A stretch of 60,145 bases of DNA from Burkholderiales bacterium (GTDB taxonomy: Bacteria > Pseudomonadota > Gammaproteobacteria > Burkholderiales > Usitatibacteraceae): assembly GCA_014378085.1 (NCBI GenBank), contig JACMOJ010000330.1, positions 1 through 60,145 of the forward strand, in the 5' to 3' direction. The notes beneath the pieces were generated by a model. The model did no database searches and had not been told where the DNA came from. It saw only the letters and a list, made by a program, of their open reading frames with translations. Shown here piece by piece: positions 26,006 through 33,485 of the stretch. The translations under genes and the position numbers were made by a program. Numbering within the stretch: position 1 is the first letter of the stretch; every line of letters starts with the position of its first letter.

Positions 26006-26323
26006 TTAGTGATATGGCGCCTGTGAAGTTGAGCTTGGTGGGGGCATTCCCAACCAGCCTGATAGCCTTGACAGCCACGGTTCTTTCAGATTTCGGATCG
26101 CCGCATCGTCTGCCAGAATGGCCCTCAACAGCGCTCGCTTGCGCCGTTCTTCGTGGTCGGTAAGAGATTCCCACTCCTTGACCGCGTTGAGTTCGGCAAT
26201 AAGGTAAGAGCAAATTTCTTCCACGCGAAAAACTTCGTTCCAGTCGCCTTCGCGTGCGGCACCGACCATCACCTTGCTCGAAGAAGCTAGTGACTCATAG
26301 TAATGGAGTAGTGTGTTGGACAT
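26006..26323 (-). CDS. fliT: FliT-like flagellar export chaperone
   Basis: A 105-residue helical protein placed right after fliS, where FliT, the FliD chaperone, is expected. The pattern LLHYYESLASSSKVMVGAAR with EGDWNEVFRVEEICSYLI matches the FliT helix pair (given here in two parts). In enterics FliT also binds FlhC and lowers class II expression; whether this one does is unknown. Sequence conservation of FliT is weak, so position carries part of the call. Confidence 0.8.
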   Translation of the reverse strand: MSNTLLHYYESLASSSKVMVGAAREGDWNEVFRVEEICSYLIAELNAVKEWESLTDHEERRKRALLRAILADDAAIRNLKEPWLSRLSGWLGMPPPSSTSQAPYH

Positions 26324-26359
26324 CTTCTATGCCTTCAATAGGTTTCGGTTCGATAACGA

Positions 26360-26824
26360 CTACTGGACGTGTTTCGCATGGTTCGCGGCGCTACGAGCGC
26401 TGCCTACATCTGCGGTAATACCCTCCCACCCGGAGCGTATTTCTCGCAACAATTTTCCGACCTCTGTGTAGCCATTGGGGTCATTCTTTAGATTGGCGAG
26501 TAGCAAGCGACGTGCCATGTAATCATAGAGCGCATCGAGGCGCTGCGCGAGCGCGCCGCCGTTCGTGCGGTCTAAGCTTGCTCGAAGACCTTCCTCAATA
26601 ATGCGCAGCGCTTTGGCGGCAGCAGCATTTTTTTCTTGAATATTATTTGATGCGATATGTGCCTGTGCATGTCCGATCGCGCTCAGCGCACCATCCAGCA
26701 GCATCAAAATTAGTGCGTGCGGGCTTGCATCAGGCGTGCCGCTCGCGACGTGAGTTTCAGCGTAAGCAAATGCAGCGCGGCGGTTAGATGAGCCAAATTG
26801 CCGGGAAGCAGAATATTCGATCAT
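26360..26824 (-). CDS. fliS: Flagellin export chaperone FliS
   Basis: Binds the C-terminus of flagellin before export. The 154 residues show the FliS signature: YAETHVASGTPDASPHALILMLLDGAL (outline), KNAAAAKALRIIEEGLRASLD and LYDYMARRLLLANLKND. It has a helical bundle and normal length. A sigma-28-like promoter is placed at 26864-26890. Confidence 0.95.
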   Translation of the reverse strand: MIEYSASRQFGSSNRRAAFAYAETHVASGTPDASPHALILMLLDGALSAIGHAQAHIASNNIQEKNAAAAKALRIIEEGLRASLDRTNGGALAQRLDALYDYMARRLLLANLKNDPNGYTEVGKLLREIRSGWEGITADVGSARSAANHAKHVQ

Positions 26825-26863
26825 TTCTTATACCTTAAAGATTGATTGACAGACAGTATCTAT

Positions 26864-26890
26864 ATATCGGCTTCCTTTCGATTTACGTTA
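26864..26890 (-). promoter_or_regulatory. Sigma-28-like promoter before fliS
   Basis: On the minus strand: TAACGTAA, eleven bases, GCCGATAT, ending 40 bases before the fliS ATG. The -10 half matches 7/8, the -35 half 5/8. Confidence 0.45.
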
Positions 26891-27154
26891 GGTGATTTTT
26901 AAGAAGTTTTTCCTTCGGTTGGTGCCAAATTGCGGGCTATTTCTCTTTGCCGCCCAATGCGGCCTAATGCTGCAGTAGGCGCAGGGCGCTCTAGGGCGCA
27001 CCACAGTGTTCGGGAGAGCGCAAACCCGGAGGTGCGTCTAGCCAAACAAGGCGTCAGGGCGCGTGGGCGTGGCGGATGGGTGGCGCAGCAGCGATGGGAC
27101 AGGCGACGTCGATGGCCGGACGATGGCCGCCGGCCGCTGTGCCTAAGAAATCGG
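26891..27154. other. fliD-fliS intergenic region
   Basis: With the promoter stretch this is a 330-base gap. It is GC-rich next to fliD and contains GGCCGG ... CCGGCC inverted pieces (about 27113-27136) that may stop fliD transcription; no T tract follows. Open frames here have no family resemblance. Confidence 0.35.
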
Positions 27155-28612
27155 CTAGTTTCTGTTCTGAAGGCTTTGTTGTAGCGCAGATAGCTGCTGG
27201 GAAACCGAACTGCCCAGCGCTTGGAGCCCCGCAACTTTAGAGTCCATTGCTTGATACTGCGCACGCAGACGGACTTCACGCTGGGCGAGTCGGTTCTCTA
27301 GCGTGTCTTGATTCTTTTGGTTCGAACGCACACTGCGATTTAGTCCGTCAGTTCGGGACGTGATCGACCCGTTGGTGTTTAACCACTCTCCTGCCAATGT
27401 GTCTAGTCGCTTGGCGAATCCTATCGAATTGGCAATTCCTACCGTGCCGACGCTTGAGAATAACCGCGCAAGCCTGCTTGGATCGCTGTTTGCGGCGGTC
27501 CATTTTGTTTGATCGAGTTTAAGGTTCCCATCCGTCTGGATCGACACGCCGACATCTGACAAGCTTGAGTAGTCGCCAGCCTGTCCGTTGAATTGGCCGA
27601 ACACTGTCGAGCGCAAGCGTTGCAACACGGAGATGGCGGCGTTGTCCCCTTGCAAAGGGGATTGAGTCTTCGCGCCTTCAACGTACTTGGTTTGGTCTTT
27701 CAGTAGCTTCTGCAAGTCGTTGTAGGCGGAGACAAAGCTGCTAATGGATTTTTGCATTGCCGCGGTATCTTTGGTGATCGCGACGTTTACCGTGGTTGCG
27801 GTTTCTGTCCTTAGGTTAAAGGTGACGCCATCGATGACATTGCTGGCTTTGTTAGATGCAGACGATACCGAAACGCCGTTGACGTTAAACAGGGCATTTT
27901 GCGCAGTCTGAAGTGGCTCAAGATTTTTCCCCGTTCCAATAGCCAGAGACGGTACAAACGAAAGTCTGGATAGTCCCAAGGCGTCGGCGTTGCCGCCGTC
28001 ACTATCGGTTGTCGTAATTTGAATTGCGTTTTGGGCACCGGTATCTTTGGAGTTCAGCACTAGACGCGCGCCGCTACCCGTATTAACGATCGTGGCGCTA
28101 ATCCCCGCATCAGCTGCATTAATTGCGTTCCGAATCGAATTAAGCGATCCATCCCCGACGTTCACACTGACAACGCTGCGCCCAGGCTGTAGGCTAAATG
28201 CGCCGGTACCGCCATCAATGCTTCCAACGGATATCTCCAGGCTTCCGGTACCAACAACGGCCAATGCATCGGCGAAGGTATTGGATGCCAACTGCGCACC
28301 CTTAGCCAACTGGCTAACCGTTAGGGCGTAGTTGCCTTCGGTTGCGTTGCCAGACGCAGTGGCAGAGATGGATGTTTCGGTAGACGTGCTCGCCTGAAAA
28401 ATTTGCCACTTTTCGGGCGTTGAAAGCGTGCGGGCCGCATCTTGGAAAGCAGAAATGCCGCTCGCCACCCGACCGTAGGCGCTGATCGACGACTGGAGCG
28501 CTGTTTGATCCGTCTTCAAACGGTCAAGCGGCTTTCGTTCGACCGCCATCAGTTGCGTAACAATCGAGTTAATGTCGATCCCGCTACCCACGCCTGAAGC
28601 GCTAATGGCCAT
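27155..28612 (-). CDS. fliD: Flagellar filament cap protein FliD
   Basis: Caps the filament and folds arriving flagellin. The N-terminal domain begins ISASGVGSGIDINSIVTQLM and the repeated coiled-coil ends are clear, with EAGARLVLNSKDTGAQNAI-type D2 sequence in the middle and a C-terminal helix rich in Gln and Leu (LQALGSSVSQQLSALQQSL). At 485 residues it is normal. A sigma-28-like promoter sits just upstream at 28662. Confidence 0.95.
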   Translation of the reverse strand: MAISASGVGSGIDINSIVTQLMAVERKPLDRLKTDQTALQSSISAYGRVASGISAFQDAARTLSTPEKWQIFQASTSTETSISATASGNATEGNYALTVSQLAKGAQLASNTFADALAVVGTGSLEISVGSIDGGTGAFSLQPGRSVVSVNVGDGSLNSIRNAINAADAGISATIVNTGSGARLVLNSKDTGAQNAIQITTTDSDGGNADALGLSRLSFVPSLAIGTGKNLEPLQTAQNALFNVNGVSVSSASNKASNVIDGVTFNLRTETATTVNVAITKDTAAMQKSISSFVSAYNDLQKLLKDQTKYVEGAKTQSPLQGDNAAISVLQRLRSTVFGQFNGQAGDYSSLSDVGVSIQTDGNLKLDQTKWTAANSDPSRLARLFSSVGTVGIANSIGFAKRLDTLAGEWLNTNGSITSRTDGLNRSVRSNQKNQDTLENRLAQREVRLRAQYQAMDSKVAGLQALGSSVSQQLSALQQSLQNRN

Positions 28613-28661
28613 ACGAATGTCCTGTTAAAAGAAAAGAAAATATCTAGACGCTGTTGTGCTT

Positions 28662-28688
28662 TTATCGACGGTTGCGGCCAGAACTTGA
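28662..28688 (-). promoter_or_regulatory. Sigma-28-like promoter before fliD
   Basis: On the minus strand: TCAAGTTC, exactly eleven bases, GTCGATAA. The -10 half matches 7/8 and the -35 half 6/8. It lies 50 bases before the fliD ATG, below the flagellin terminator. Confidence 0.65.
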
Positions 28689-28739
28689 ATGCACCCTACG
28701 CGATGAATGTCACATTCAAGAAACGTGCGAGCAACAAAC

Positions 28740-28776
28740 GGGGCGGTTTCGACGCGATTCGTCGATTCGCCGCCCC
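28740..28776 (-). terminator. Hairpin terminator after flagellin gene fliC1
   Basis: Long inverted repeat with GGGGCGG / CCGCCCC at the base and TCGACG / CGTCGA in the upper stem. On the minus strand it is followed by GTTTGTTGC. It lies 54 bases below the fliC1 stop and above the fliD promoter, which fits a terminator. Confidence 0.6.
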
Positions 28777-28829
28777 ATCAATTGCGTTCACGAGCACCAG
28801 CCTCCGTGAAGCCCAGCACCGGTTGTGAA

Positions 28830-29660
28830 TTAGCCTTTTAGCAGCTGCATGACGTTGTTTGGAAGCGCGTTTGCTTGGGCGACCATCGCCATGCCTGCTT
28901 GCTGTAGGACTTGGGTACGCGAAAGGTTTGCCGTTTCTGCGGCGAAGTCAGCGTCCACAATGCGGCCGCGAGACGCCGCTTGATTTTCAGCGGAAACCTG
29001 CAAGTTTGTGATGACACTTTCAAACCTGTTTTGGGCAGCACCGAAAGTAGCCCGTGCGTTGGTGATTTCACCAATTGCCGTGTCGATGTCGTTCATCGCG
29101 GTCAACGAGGCTGCGGTAGTGGTGATCGCTCCGGCGCTAACACCTGAAACGCCGGCGCCGGCTGTCAGGTTGGTTGTGCTGACAGAAATCTGGTCTGTCG
29201 CACTATTGTTTGCACCAACTTGAAACGATAACGTTGCGGCGGCGTTCAGTACGGAGGCACCGTTAAAGTTCGTACCAGACAATACGCGTGTGACTTCGGC
29301 ATTTAATGCTTGATACTCAGCATTCAAATTAGCGCGATCACCAGCTGAGTTTGTCGCGTTTGCAGATTGAACGGCAAGTTCGCGCATACGCTGCAGCGAG
29401 TCGGTTACTTTGCCAAGTCCGCCTTCAGCCGTTTGCGCTAAGCTGATGGCGTCACCCGCATTGCGGATTGCGACATTCATTCCCTTGATCTGGGTGTTCA
29501 TGCGCTCCGCAATGGCTAACCCGGCGGCATCGTCCTTGGCGCTATTTACGCGTAGACCTGAGGACAGGCGCTGCATCGATGTGGCTTGCGACATTTGTGA
29601 AGACGCAAGATTGCGTTGAGCGGTTAGTGAATTTACGTTGGTGTTGATGGTTTGTGGCAT
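28830..29660 (-). CDS. fliC: Flagellin (copy 1, promoter-distal)
   Basis: The filament subunit. The 276 residues consist almost only of the D0/D1 domains: N-terminal INTNVNSLTAQRNL and MQRLSSGLRVNSAKDDAAGL, and C-terminal NRFESVITNLQVSAENQAAS and QQAGMAMVAQANALPN. The variable outer domain is nearly absent, so the filament should be thin and smooth. It aligns without gaps to the second flagellin with about 43 differences by my hand count. AGGAGA precedes the ATG. No sigma-28 site lies directly upstream, though a leader like that of copy 2 does. Confidence 0.97.
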   Translation of the reverse strand: MPQTINTNVNSLTAQRNLASSQMSQATSMQRLSSGLRVNSAKDDAAGLAIAERMNTQIKGMNVAIRNAGDAISLAQTAEGGLGKVTDSLQRMRELAVQSANATNSAGDRANLNAEYQALNAEVTRVLSGTNFNGASVLNAAATLSFQVGANNSATDQISVSTTNLTAGAGVSGVSAGAITTTAASLTAMNDIDTAIGEITNARATFGAAQNRFESVITNLQVSAENQAASRGRIVDADFAAETANLSRTQVLQQAGMAMVAQANALPNNVMQLLKG

Positions 29661-29700
29661 GTCGATCTCCTGTCTGTCCCCTGCGGGGCGTTAAATTGAG

Positions 29701-29768
29701 GCCCAGCGTCGCCGGGGTGGAACAATTGCCCGGTCCACTGGGCTTGGATCCGAGGAGATCGTGAAGAT
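29701..29768 (-). promoter_or_regulatory. Conserved foldable leader of flagellin copy 1
   Basis: Outer stem GCCCAG (29701-29706) / CTGGGC (29738-29743) encloses an inner stem CCGGG / CCCGG (29712-29716, 29729-29733). A further block ATCTTCAC (minus strand, 29761-29768) is shared with copy 2. The arrangement, but not the loop sequences, is the same in the leader of copy 2 at 30951-31000. Confidence 0.55.
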
Positions 29769-29902
29769 GCGATTACTAGACATGCACTATCACCCTGGAT
29801 GGCGGCATATTGACAGAGGGATCGCGTGACATAGCGCTGAATAAAGCATGAAAAAGCGCCGCATTTCCTGCGTTATCGCGGCGACGGCTGCGACATCCGC
29901 TA

Positions 29903-29961
29903 AACGGCGCAACGAACAACGCAACGAAAAACGCAACGAACAACGCAACGAACAACGCAAC
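29903..29961. repeat. 12-bp tandem repeat (AACGCAACGAAC)n
   Basis: Nearly five units: a 15-base first copy, then three 12-base copies (one with an A/C change) and a partial copy, between the two flagellin genes. Confidence 0.93.
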
Positions 29962-29979
29962 AGGAAGGACACAAAACAA

Positions 29980-30031
29980 TTTGCCCAGCGCGACTTCCGC
30001 ACGATGGTGTGGAGAGCCGAGGCTGGGCAAA
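29980..30031 (-). terminator. Possible terminator after flagellin copy 2
   Basis: Perfect ten-base inverted repeat TTTGCCCAGC / GCTGGGCAAA with a 32-base spacer. On the minus strand a T-rich run TTGTTTTGTG follows directly. It is 49 bases below the fliC2 stop. The long spacer lowers confidence. Confidence 0.4.
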
Positions 30032-30079
30032 CTGCCGGCAGCGCGAGCGGCTGCCAACACAATGGTGGAATGGTGTGGA

Positions 30080-30910
30080 TTAACCGCGCAGCAACTGCAT
30101 AACGCCGTTTGGCAGTGCATTTGCTTGGGCAACCATCGCCATGCCAGCTTGTTGCAGCACCTGAGTGCGCGACAGGTTGGCGGTTTCTGCCGCAAAGTCT
30201 GCGTCGACAATGCGTCCGCGTGATGCCGCTTGGTTCTCGGCGCCAACTTGCAGGTTGGAAATAACAGCTTCGAAACGGTTTTGTGCTGCACCAAAGGTTG
30301 CACGAGCGGTTGAAATTTCCGTAATTGCCGTATCGATGTCGTCCATCGCGGTCAGTGATGCCGCCGCCGTGGTGATCCCGCCAGCGGTCACTGCAGACGC
30401 GCCGGTACCGTTAGCTAAGTTGGTGGTGGTGAGCGAGATACTGTCGGTTGCGATGTTGTTCGCGCCAACTTGGAAGGCTAACGTTGCCGCAGCACCCAGT
30501 ACGGCTGTACCGTTAAATTTTGTGCCGCTTAAAACACGCGTCACTTCAGAATTCAACGCTTGGTATTCCGTATTGAGGTTGGTACGATCGCCTGCAGAGT
30601 TGGTTGCGTTGGAAGATTGAACAGCGAGTTCACGCATACGTTGCAGGCTATCCGACACCTTGCCTAGTGCGCTTTCAGCCGTTTGTGACAAGCTGATCGC
30701 GTCGCCAGCATTGCGAATCGCCACATTCATACCCTTAATTTGGGAATTCATACGTTCAGCGATGGCAAGACCAGCGGCGTCGTCCTTTGCGCTATTCACG
30801 CGGAGGCCCGACGACAAACGCTGCATAGATGTCGAAAGTGAAGATTGTGAAGCGGAAAGATTACGTTGTGCGGTCAACGAAGAAACGTTGGTGTTAATTG
30901 TGGTTCCCAT
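30080..30910 (-). CDS. fliC: Flagellin (copy 2, promoter-proximal)
   Basis: The filament subunit next to the sigma-28 promoters and so likely the main one. It has 276 residues with the same D0/D1-only layout as copy 1: INTNVSSLTAQRNL, RLSSGLRVNSAKDDAAGL, NRFEAVISNLQVGAENQAAS, and an end PNGVMQLLRG. Differences from copy 1 gather in residues 140-200, the surface part. AGGAGA lies before the ATG. Both copies share the leader structure, so they arose by duplication that included upstream DNA. Confidence 0.97.
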   Translation of the reverse strand: MGTTINTNVSSLTAQRNLSASQSSLSTSMQRLSSGLRVNSAKDDAAGLAIAERMNSQIKGMNVAIRNAGDAISLSQTAESALGKVSDSLQRMRELAVQSSNATNSAGDRTNLNTEYQALNSEVTRVLSGTKFNGTAVLGAAATLAFQVGANNIATDSISLTTTNLANGTGASAVTAGGITTAAASLTAMDDIDTAITEISTARATFGAAQNRFEAVISNLQVGAENQAASRGRIVDADFAAETANLSRTQVLQQAGMAMVAQANALPNGVMQLLRG

Positions 30911-30950
30911 GTAAATCTCCTAGTTAAAAAGTAATTCCCAGTGTCAAGTT

Positions 30951-31029
30951 AAGCCCAGCGCAATTGCCGGGGTGAGTTACAGCACCCGGTAACCGGGCTT
31001 CTTGGCGGAGGGAATCGGGTTGTGAAGAT
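30951..31029 (-). promoter_or_regulatory. Conserved foldable leader of flagellin copy 2
   Basis: Outer stem AAGCCC / GGGCTT (30951-30956, 30995-31000) around an inner stem CCGGGGTG / CACCCGG (30967-30974, 30983-30989). The block ATCTTCAC follows at 31022-31029 (minus strand). Above it, TTGGCGG / CCGCCAA can form another stem. The element lies between the nearest sigma-28 promoter and the start codon, so it is part of the mRNA leader. Confidence 0.6.
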
Positions 31030-31049
31030 TCGAACCGCCAACAAGTCCT

Positions 31050-31076
31050 ATTTCGACTAGCTCGTTAGAAACTTTA
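31050..31076 (-). promoter_or_regulatory. Sigma-28-like promoter P1 of flagellin copy 2
   Basis: On the minus strand: TAAAGTTT (8/8), eleven bases, GTCGAAAT (5/8). It lies about 140 bases before the fliC2 ATG. Confidence 0.65.
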
Positions 31077-31151
31077 GGGGTTGCGCACAAAAAATTGTTG
31101 TGTGGGCCCTGCGGTTTGTTCGAGCAGCAAGAAAAATCGACCTGCACAATT

Positions 31152-31178
31152 TTTTCGGCTAGGGTCAAGAGAACTTTA
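31152..31178 (-). promoter_or_regulatory. Sigma-28-like promoter P2 of flagellin copy 2
   Basis: On the minus strand: TAAAGTTC, eleven bases, GCCGAAAA (both 7/8). It lies 102 bases above P1. Of the two it has the better -10 half and is probably the main start. Both carry CCCC just upstream of the -35. Confidence 0.72.
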
Positions 31179-31507
31179 GGGGTGACAGCAGAAATTTTTG
31201 CAAGCTGAAGTTCTTACAGCGCGTCACTTATAGGTGACTGCGGCGCGCCGCGAGTTATCTTCGCTCTAGCGTGAGCCTCAGCAATTGCGCTTTCCTTGCA
31301 ATTGCCGGCATTTGCGCTGCCTGACACCGTGTAAGCCAAATTCTGACTCGTCGCTGAGCGGCGACGCTGACGAATTGTCGAGCAAACCCCCGATATGACG
31401 ACTTTTGTGGCAAACGCAGAATACGGTTCAAGGAAGTAAGGTAATAACCTCCTTCAAATCGTTAGCTTGTAATTAGCCCACTCATCAGCGTTTTAAAAGG
31501 AGTCACC
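31179..31507. promoter_or_regulatory. flhDC upstream control region
   Basis: About 330 bases ahead of flhD. It has an inverted repeat GTCAC-N6-GTGAC at 31223-31238 and two copies of the self-complementary GCAATTGC at 31281-31288 and 31298-31305, 17 bases apart, as expected of operators for dimeric regulators. I could not fix a sigma-70 promoter with confidence. AAAAGGAG precedes the flhD ATG. Confidence 0.4.
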
Positions 31508-31855
31508 ATGATTACCAATCAGCTACTCATGCAAGAAATTCAAGAAACCAACATGTCCTATTTGATGCTCGCGCAGCATATGCTGCGTGAAGACAAAGAC
31601 CAGGCGATGTACCGATTGGGTTTGTCAGAGGAAACCGCTGACATGATGACGCAGCTCACGCCGGGTCAAGTACTAAAGATCGCGGCGAGCAACATGCTGA
31701 TGTGTCGCTTTCGCTTTGATGATGATGTAGTTTGGAATCTGCTCACCTCACACAGCAAGTCGCTAGCACAAAACGATTCGCCTAATGTCAGCGGCATCCA
31801 CGCTGGAATCTTGATGGCGGGTAAAATTGCCGAGTCCCATCGGGCGGTTGCCTAA
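31508..31855 (+). CDS. flhD: Flagellar master regulator subunit FlhD
   Basis: With FlhC it forms the activator of class II flagellar genes. The 115 residues show ITNQLLMQEIQETNMSYLML (outline), LREDKDQAMYRLGLSEETAD, LTPGQVLKIAASNMLMCRFRF-type sequence, as in enterobacterial and burkholderial FlhD. Its stop and the flhC start share a base (TAATG), so the pair is coupled. FlhDC rather than FleQ as master regulator points to Beta- or Gammaproteobacteria. Confidence 0.96.
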   Translation: MITNQLLMQEIQETNMSYLMLAQHMLREDKDQAMYRLGLSEETADMMTQLTPGQVLKIAASNMLMCRFRFDDDVVWNLLTSHSKSLAQNDSPNVSGIHAGILMAGKIAESHRAVA

Positions 31856-32397
31856 TGGGTAAGAAATCCGTGATTGGCGAGAATCGCGATATTTCACTCG
31901 CGATCGATTTAATCAAGCTCGGCGCCAGATTGCAGGTTTTGGAGTCTGAAACAAAACTGTCGTATGAGCGACTGTTGAAGCTTTATAAAGAAGTGACTGG
32001 GAAAAGCCCGTCAAAAGGAATGTTGCCGTTTTCGACGGATTGGTTTATGTCTTGGCAGCCAAACATGCACTCGTCGTTGTTCATGAATATTTATGAAAAC
32101 CTTTCAAAAAGCTGTGAGATTGACGAAATCGACGCGATCATTAAGGCCTACGAATTGTATGTTGAGCAAATCAAGTCGCTTGGAATGGAGCCCATCGTAT
32201 CGATTACTCGTGCTTGGCGACTGGTCAAATTTACCGACGCAGGAATGGTCACGTTGAGTACTTGCACAAAGTGTAAGGGAGCATTTGTGAACCATGCGTT
32301 CGAAATTGACGATGACTATGTTTGTGGCCTATGCGCTCCTCCGCCCCGCGCCGGGAAAGCATGCCGCAAAAAGGAGCCAGCGGACTTAGAAGCCTAG
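31855..32397 (+). CDS. flhC: Flagellar master regulator subunit FlhC
   Basis: DNA-binding partner of FlhD. It has 180 residues, with IDLIKLGARLQVLESETKLS early and the zinc site near the end: CTKCKGAF and VCGLCAPP supply four cysteines, as in E. coli FlhC. SPSKGMLPFSTDWF and RAWRLVKF are also typical. It is followed by an intrinsic terminator at 32497. Confidence 0.96.
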   Translation: MGKKSVIGENRDISLAIDLIKLGARLQVLESETKLSYERLLKLYKEVTGKSPSKGMLPFSTDWFMSWQPNMHSSLFMNIYENLSKSCEIDEIDAIIKAYELYVEQIKSLGMEPIVSITRAWRLVKFTDAGMVTLSTCTKCKGAFVNHAFEIDDDYVCGLCAPPPRAGKACRKKEPADLEA

Positions 32398-32496
32398 GTC
32401 AAACAAGTGCCAATGGCGTCTAGCTATCTAAGGTGATTAACGATTTTGGTTGGTGTGCTGAATTGAGTGGGCCTCAAAACGAATACAGAACAATAT

Positions 32497-32524
32497 AAAC
32501 CGGGCGATTGCCCGGTTTTTTTTT
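32497..32524 (+). terminator. Intrinsic terminator after flhDC
   Basis: Nine-base stem AAACCGGGC / GCCCGGTTT with a four-base loop and a run of nine or more T. It separates flhDC from motA. This is the clearest terminator of the window. Confidence 0.9.
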
Positions 32525-32533
32525 GACGGTCTA

Positions 32534-32560
32534 TTAAGTCACGCGCAAAGTGGCCGAAAT
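32534..32560 (+). promoter_or_regulatory. Sigma-28-like promoter before motA
   Basis: TTAAGTCA, exactly eleven bases, GCCGAAAT, directly after the flhDC terminator and 71 bases before the motA ATG. The -10 matches the flgM promoter exactly. Confidence 0.68.
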
Positions 32561-32631
32561 AAGCAGCAGTCAGTCGGTTGTGCGTGTCTGCAGTCGGACA
32601 CGTTTTGCAAACCAGAATTACAGAGGCATGC

Positions 32632-33483
32632 ATGCTCGTCATCATTGGATATATCGTAGTGGTTGGTTCCGTCATCGGCGGCTTCGTTCTGCACGGCGGA
32701 AGCGTAAAAGCGCTTTGGCAGCCGTTTGAGCTTCTCATCATTGGTGGTGCCGCATTTGGTGCCTTTGTGGTCGGTAACAATGGCAAGGTACTGAAGTCTA
32801 CCTTTGCCGCACTTCCGTCCGTTCTGAAGGGGTCGAAGTACACCAAACTTCGCTACATGGCGCTAATGGCGCTGCTGTACGACCTGCTATCAAAAATACG
32901 CAAAGAAGGGATGATGTCCATTGAGGGTGACGTCGAGACGCCGGAACAAAGTCCAATTTTCACGAAGTATCCTGAAATTTCAGTCGATCATCATTTAGTC
33001 GAGTTCATTACCGACTACTTGCGGCTAATGGTGAGTGGGAATATGAATCCAATCGAGATTGAAACCTTGATGGATCAAGAAATTGAAACTCACCACGTGG
33101 AAGGTGCGATCCCGCCCTCTGCCATCCAGAAGGTGGCGGACGGACTGCCTGCATTCGGGATCGTCGCGGCGGTGATGGGCGTTGTGAACGTCATGGGTTC
33201 GGTGGGGGAGCCGCCAGCAATACTAGGCGGAAAAATTGGCGCCGCGCTGGTCGGCACCTTTGTCGGGATTTTGCTTGCGTACGGTTTTGTTGGTCCCCTT
33301 TCTAGCTTGCTCGAGCAAAAGCTCGAAGAAGGTACTAAAGAACTACAGTGCGTGAAGGTCACGTTGCTCGCAAGCTTGCAAGGCTATGCGCCACAGCTGG
33401 CCATTGAGTTTGGCCGCAAGGTGCTGTATTCGACCGAGCGTCCAACGTTTATCGAACTTGAAGCCCACCTTAAGAAGAAATAA
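32632..33483 (+). CDS. motA: Flagellar stator protein MotA
   Basis: Proton-channel stator subunit. Four membrane segments are present, the first at the N-terminus (VIIGYIVVVGSVIGGF) and the last two around residues 170-220 with the conserved Pro (ADGLPAFGIVAAVMGVV; GALVGTFVGILLAYGFVGPL-like). The cytoplasmic loop carries the charged residues that touch FliG. The frame is open to 32578, but MLVIIGYIVV at 32632 with AGAGG upstream is the normal start. Confidence 0.96.
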   Translation: MLVIIGYIVVVGSVIGGFVLHGGSVKALWQPFELLIIGGAAFGAFVVGNNGKVLKSTFAALPSVLKGSKYTKLRYMALMALLYDLLSKIRKEGMMSIEGDVETPEQSPIFTKYPEISVDHHLVEFITDYLRLMVSGNMNPIEIETLMDQEIETHHVEGAIPPSAIQKVADGLPAFGIVAAVMGVVNVMGSVGEPPAILGGKIGAALVGTFVGILLAYGFVGPLSSLLEQKLEEGTKELQCVKVTLLASLQGYAPQLAIEFGRKVLYSTERPTFIELEAHLKKK

Positions 33484-33485
33484 TC

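Larger units (their letters stand above)
29661..30079. other. Region between the two flagellin genes
   Basis: A 419-base gap. Reading on the minus strand it holds a possible terminator of copy 2, a 12-bp tandem repeat, and the conserved foldable leader of copy 1. No sigma-28 match was found, so copy 1 may depend on read-through or another promoter. Open frames here look spurious. Confidence 0.6.

Noticed and set aside
26899..27279. Open frames in the fliD-fliS gap
   Set aside because: Arg/Ala-rich translation of GC-rich DNA, overlapping the fliD end, with no start signal or homology.
29776..30303. Long minus-strand frame across the flagellin gap (175 residues)
   Set aside because: Its first half is an out-of-frame reading of the flagellin C-terminus and the rest is low-complexity repeat.
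30951..31000. Class I c-di-GMP (GEMM) riboswitch before flagellin
   Set aside because: A GGTTACCGG-like piece is present, but the order of helices and the conserved GEMM bases do not fit.
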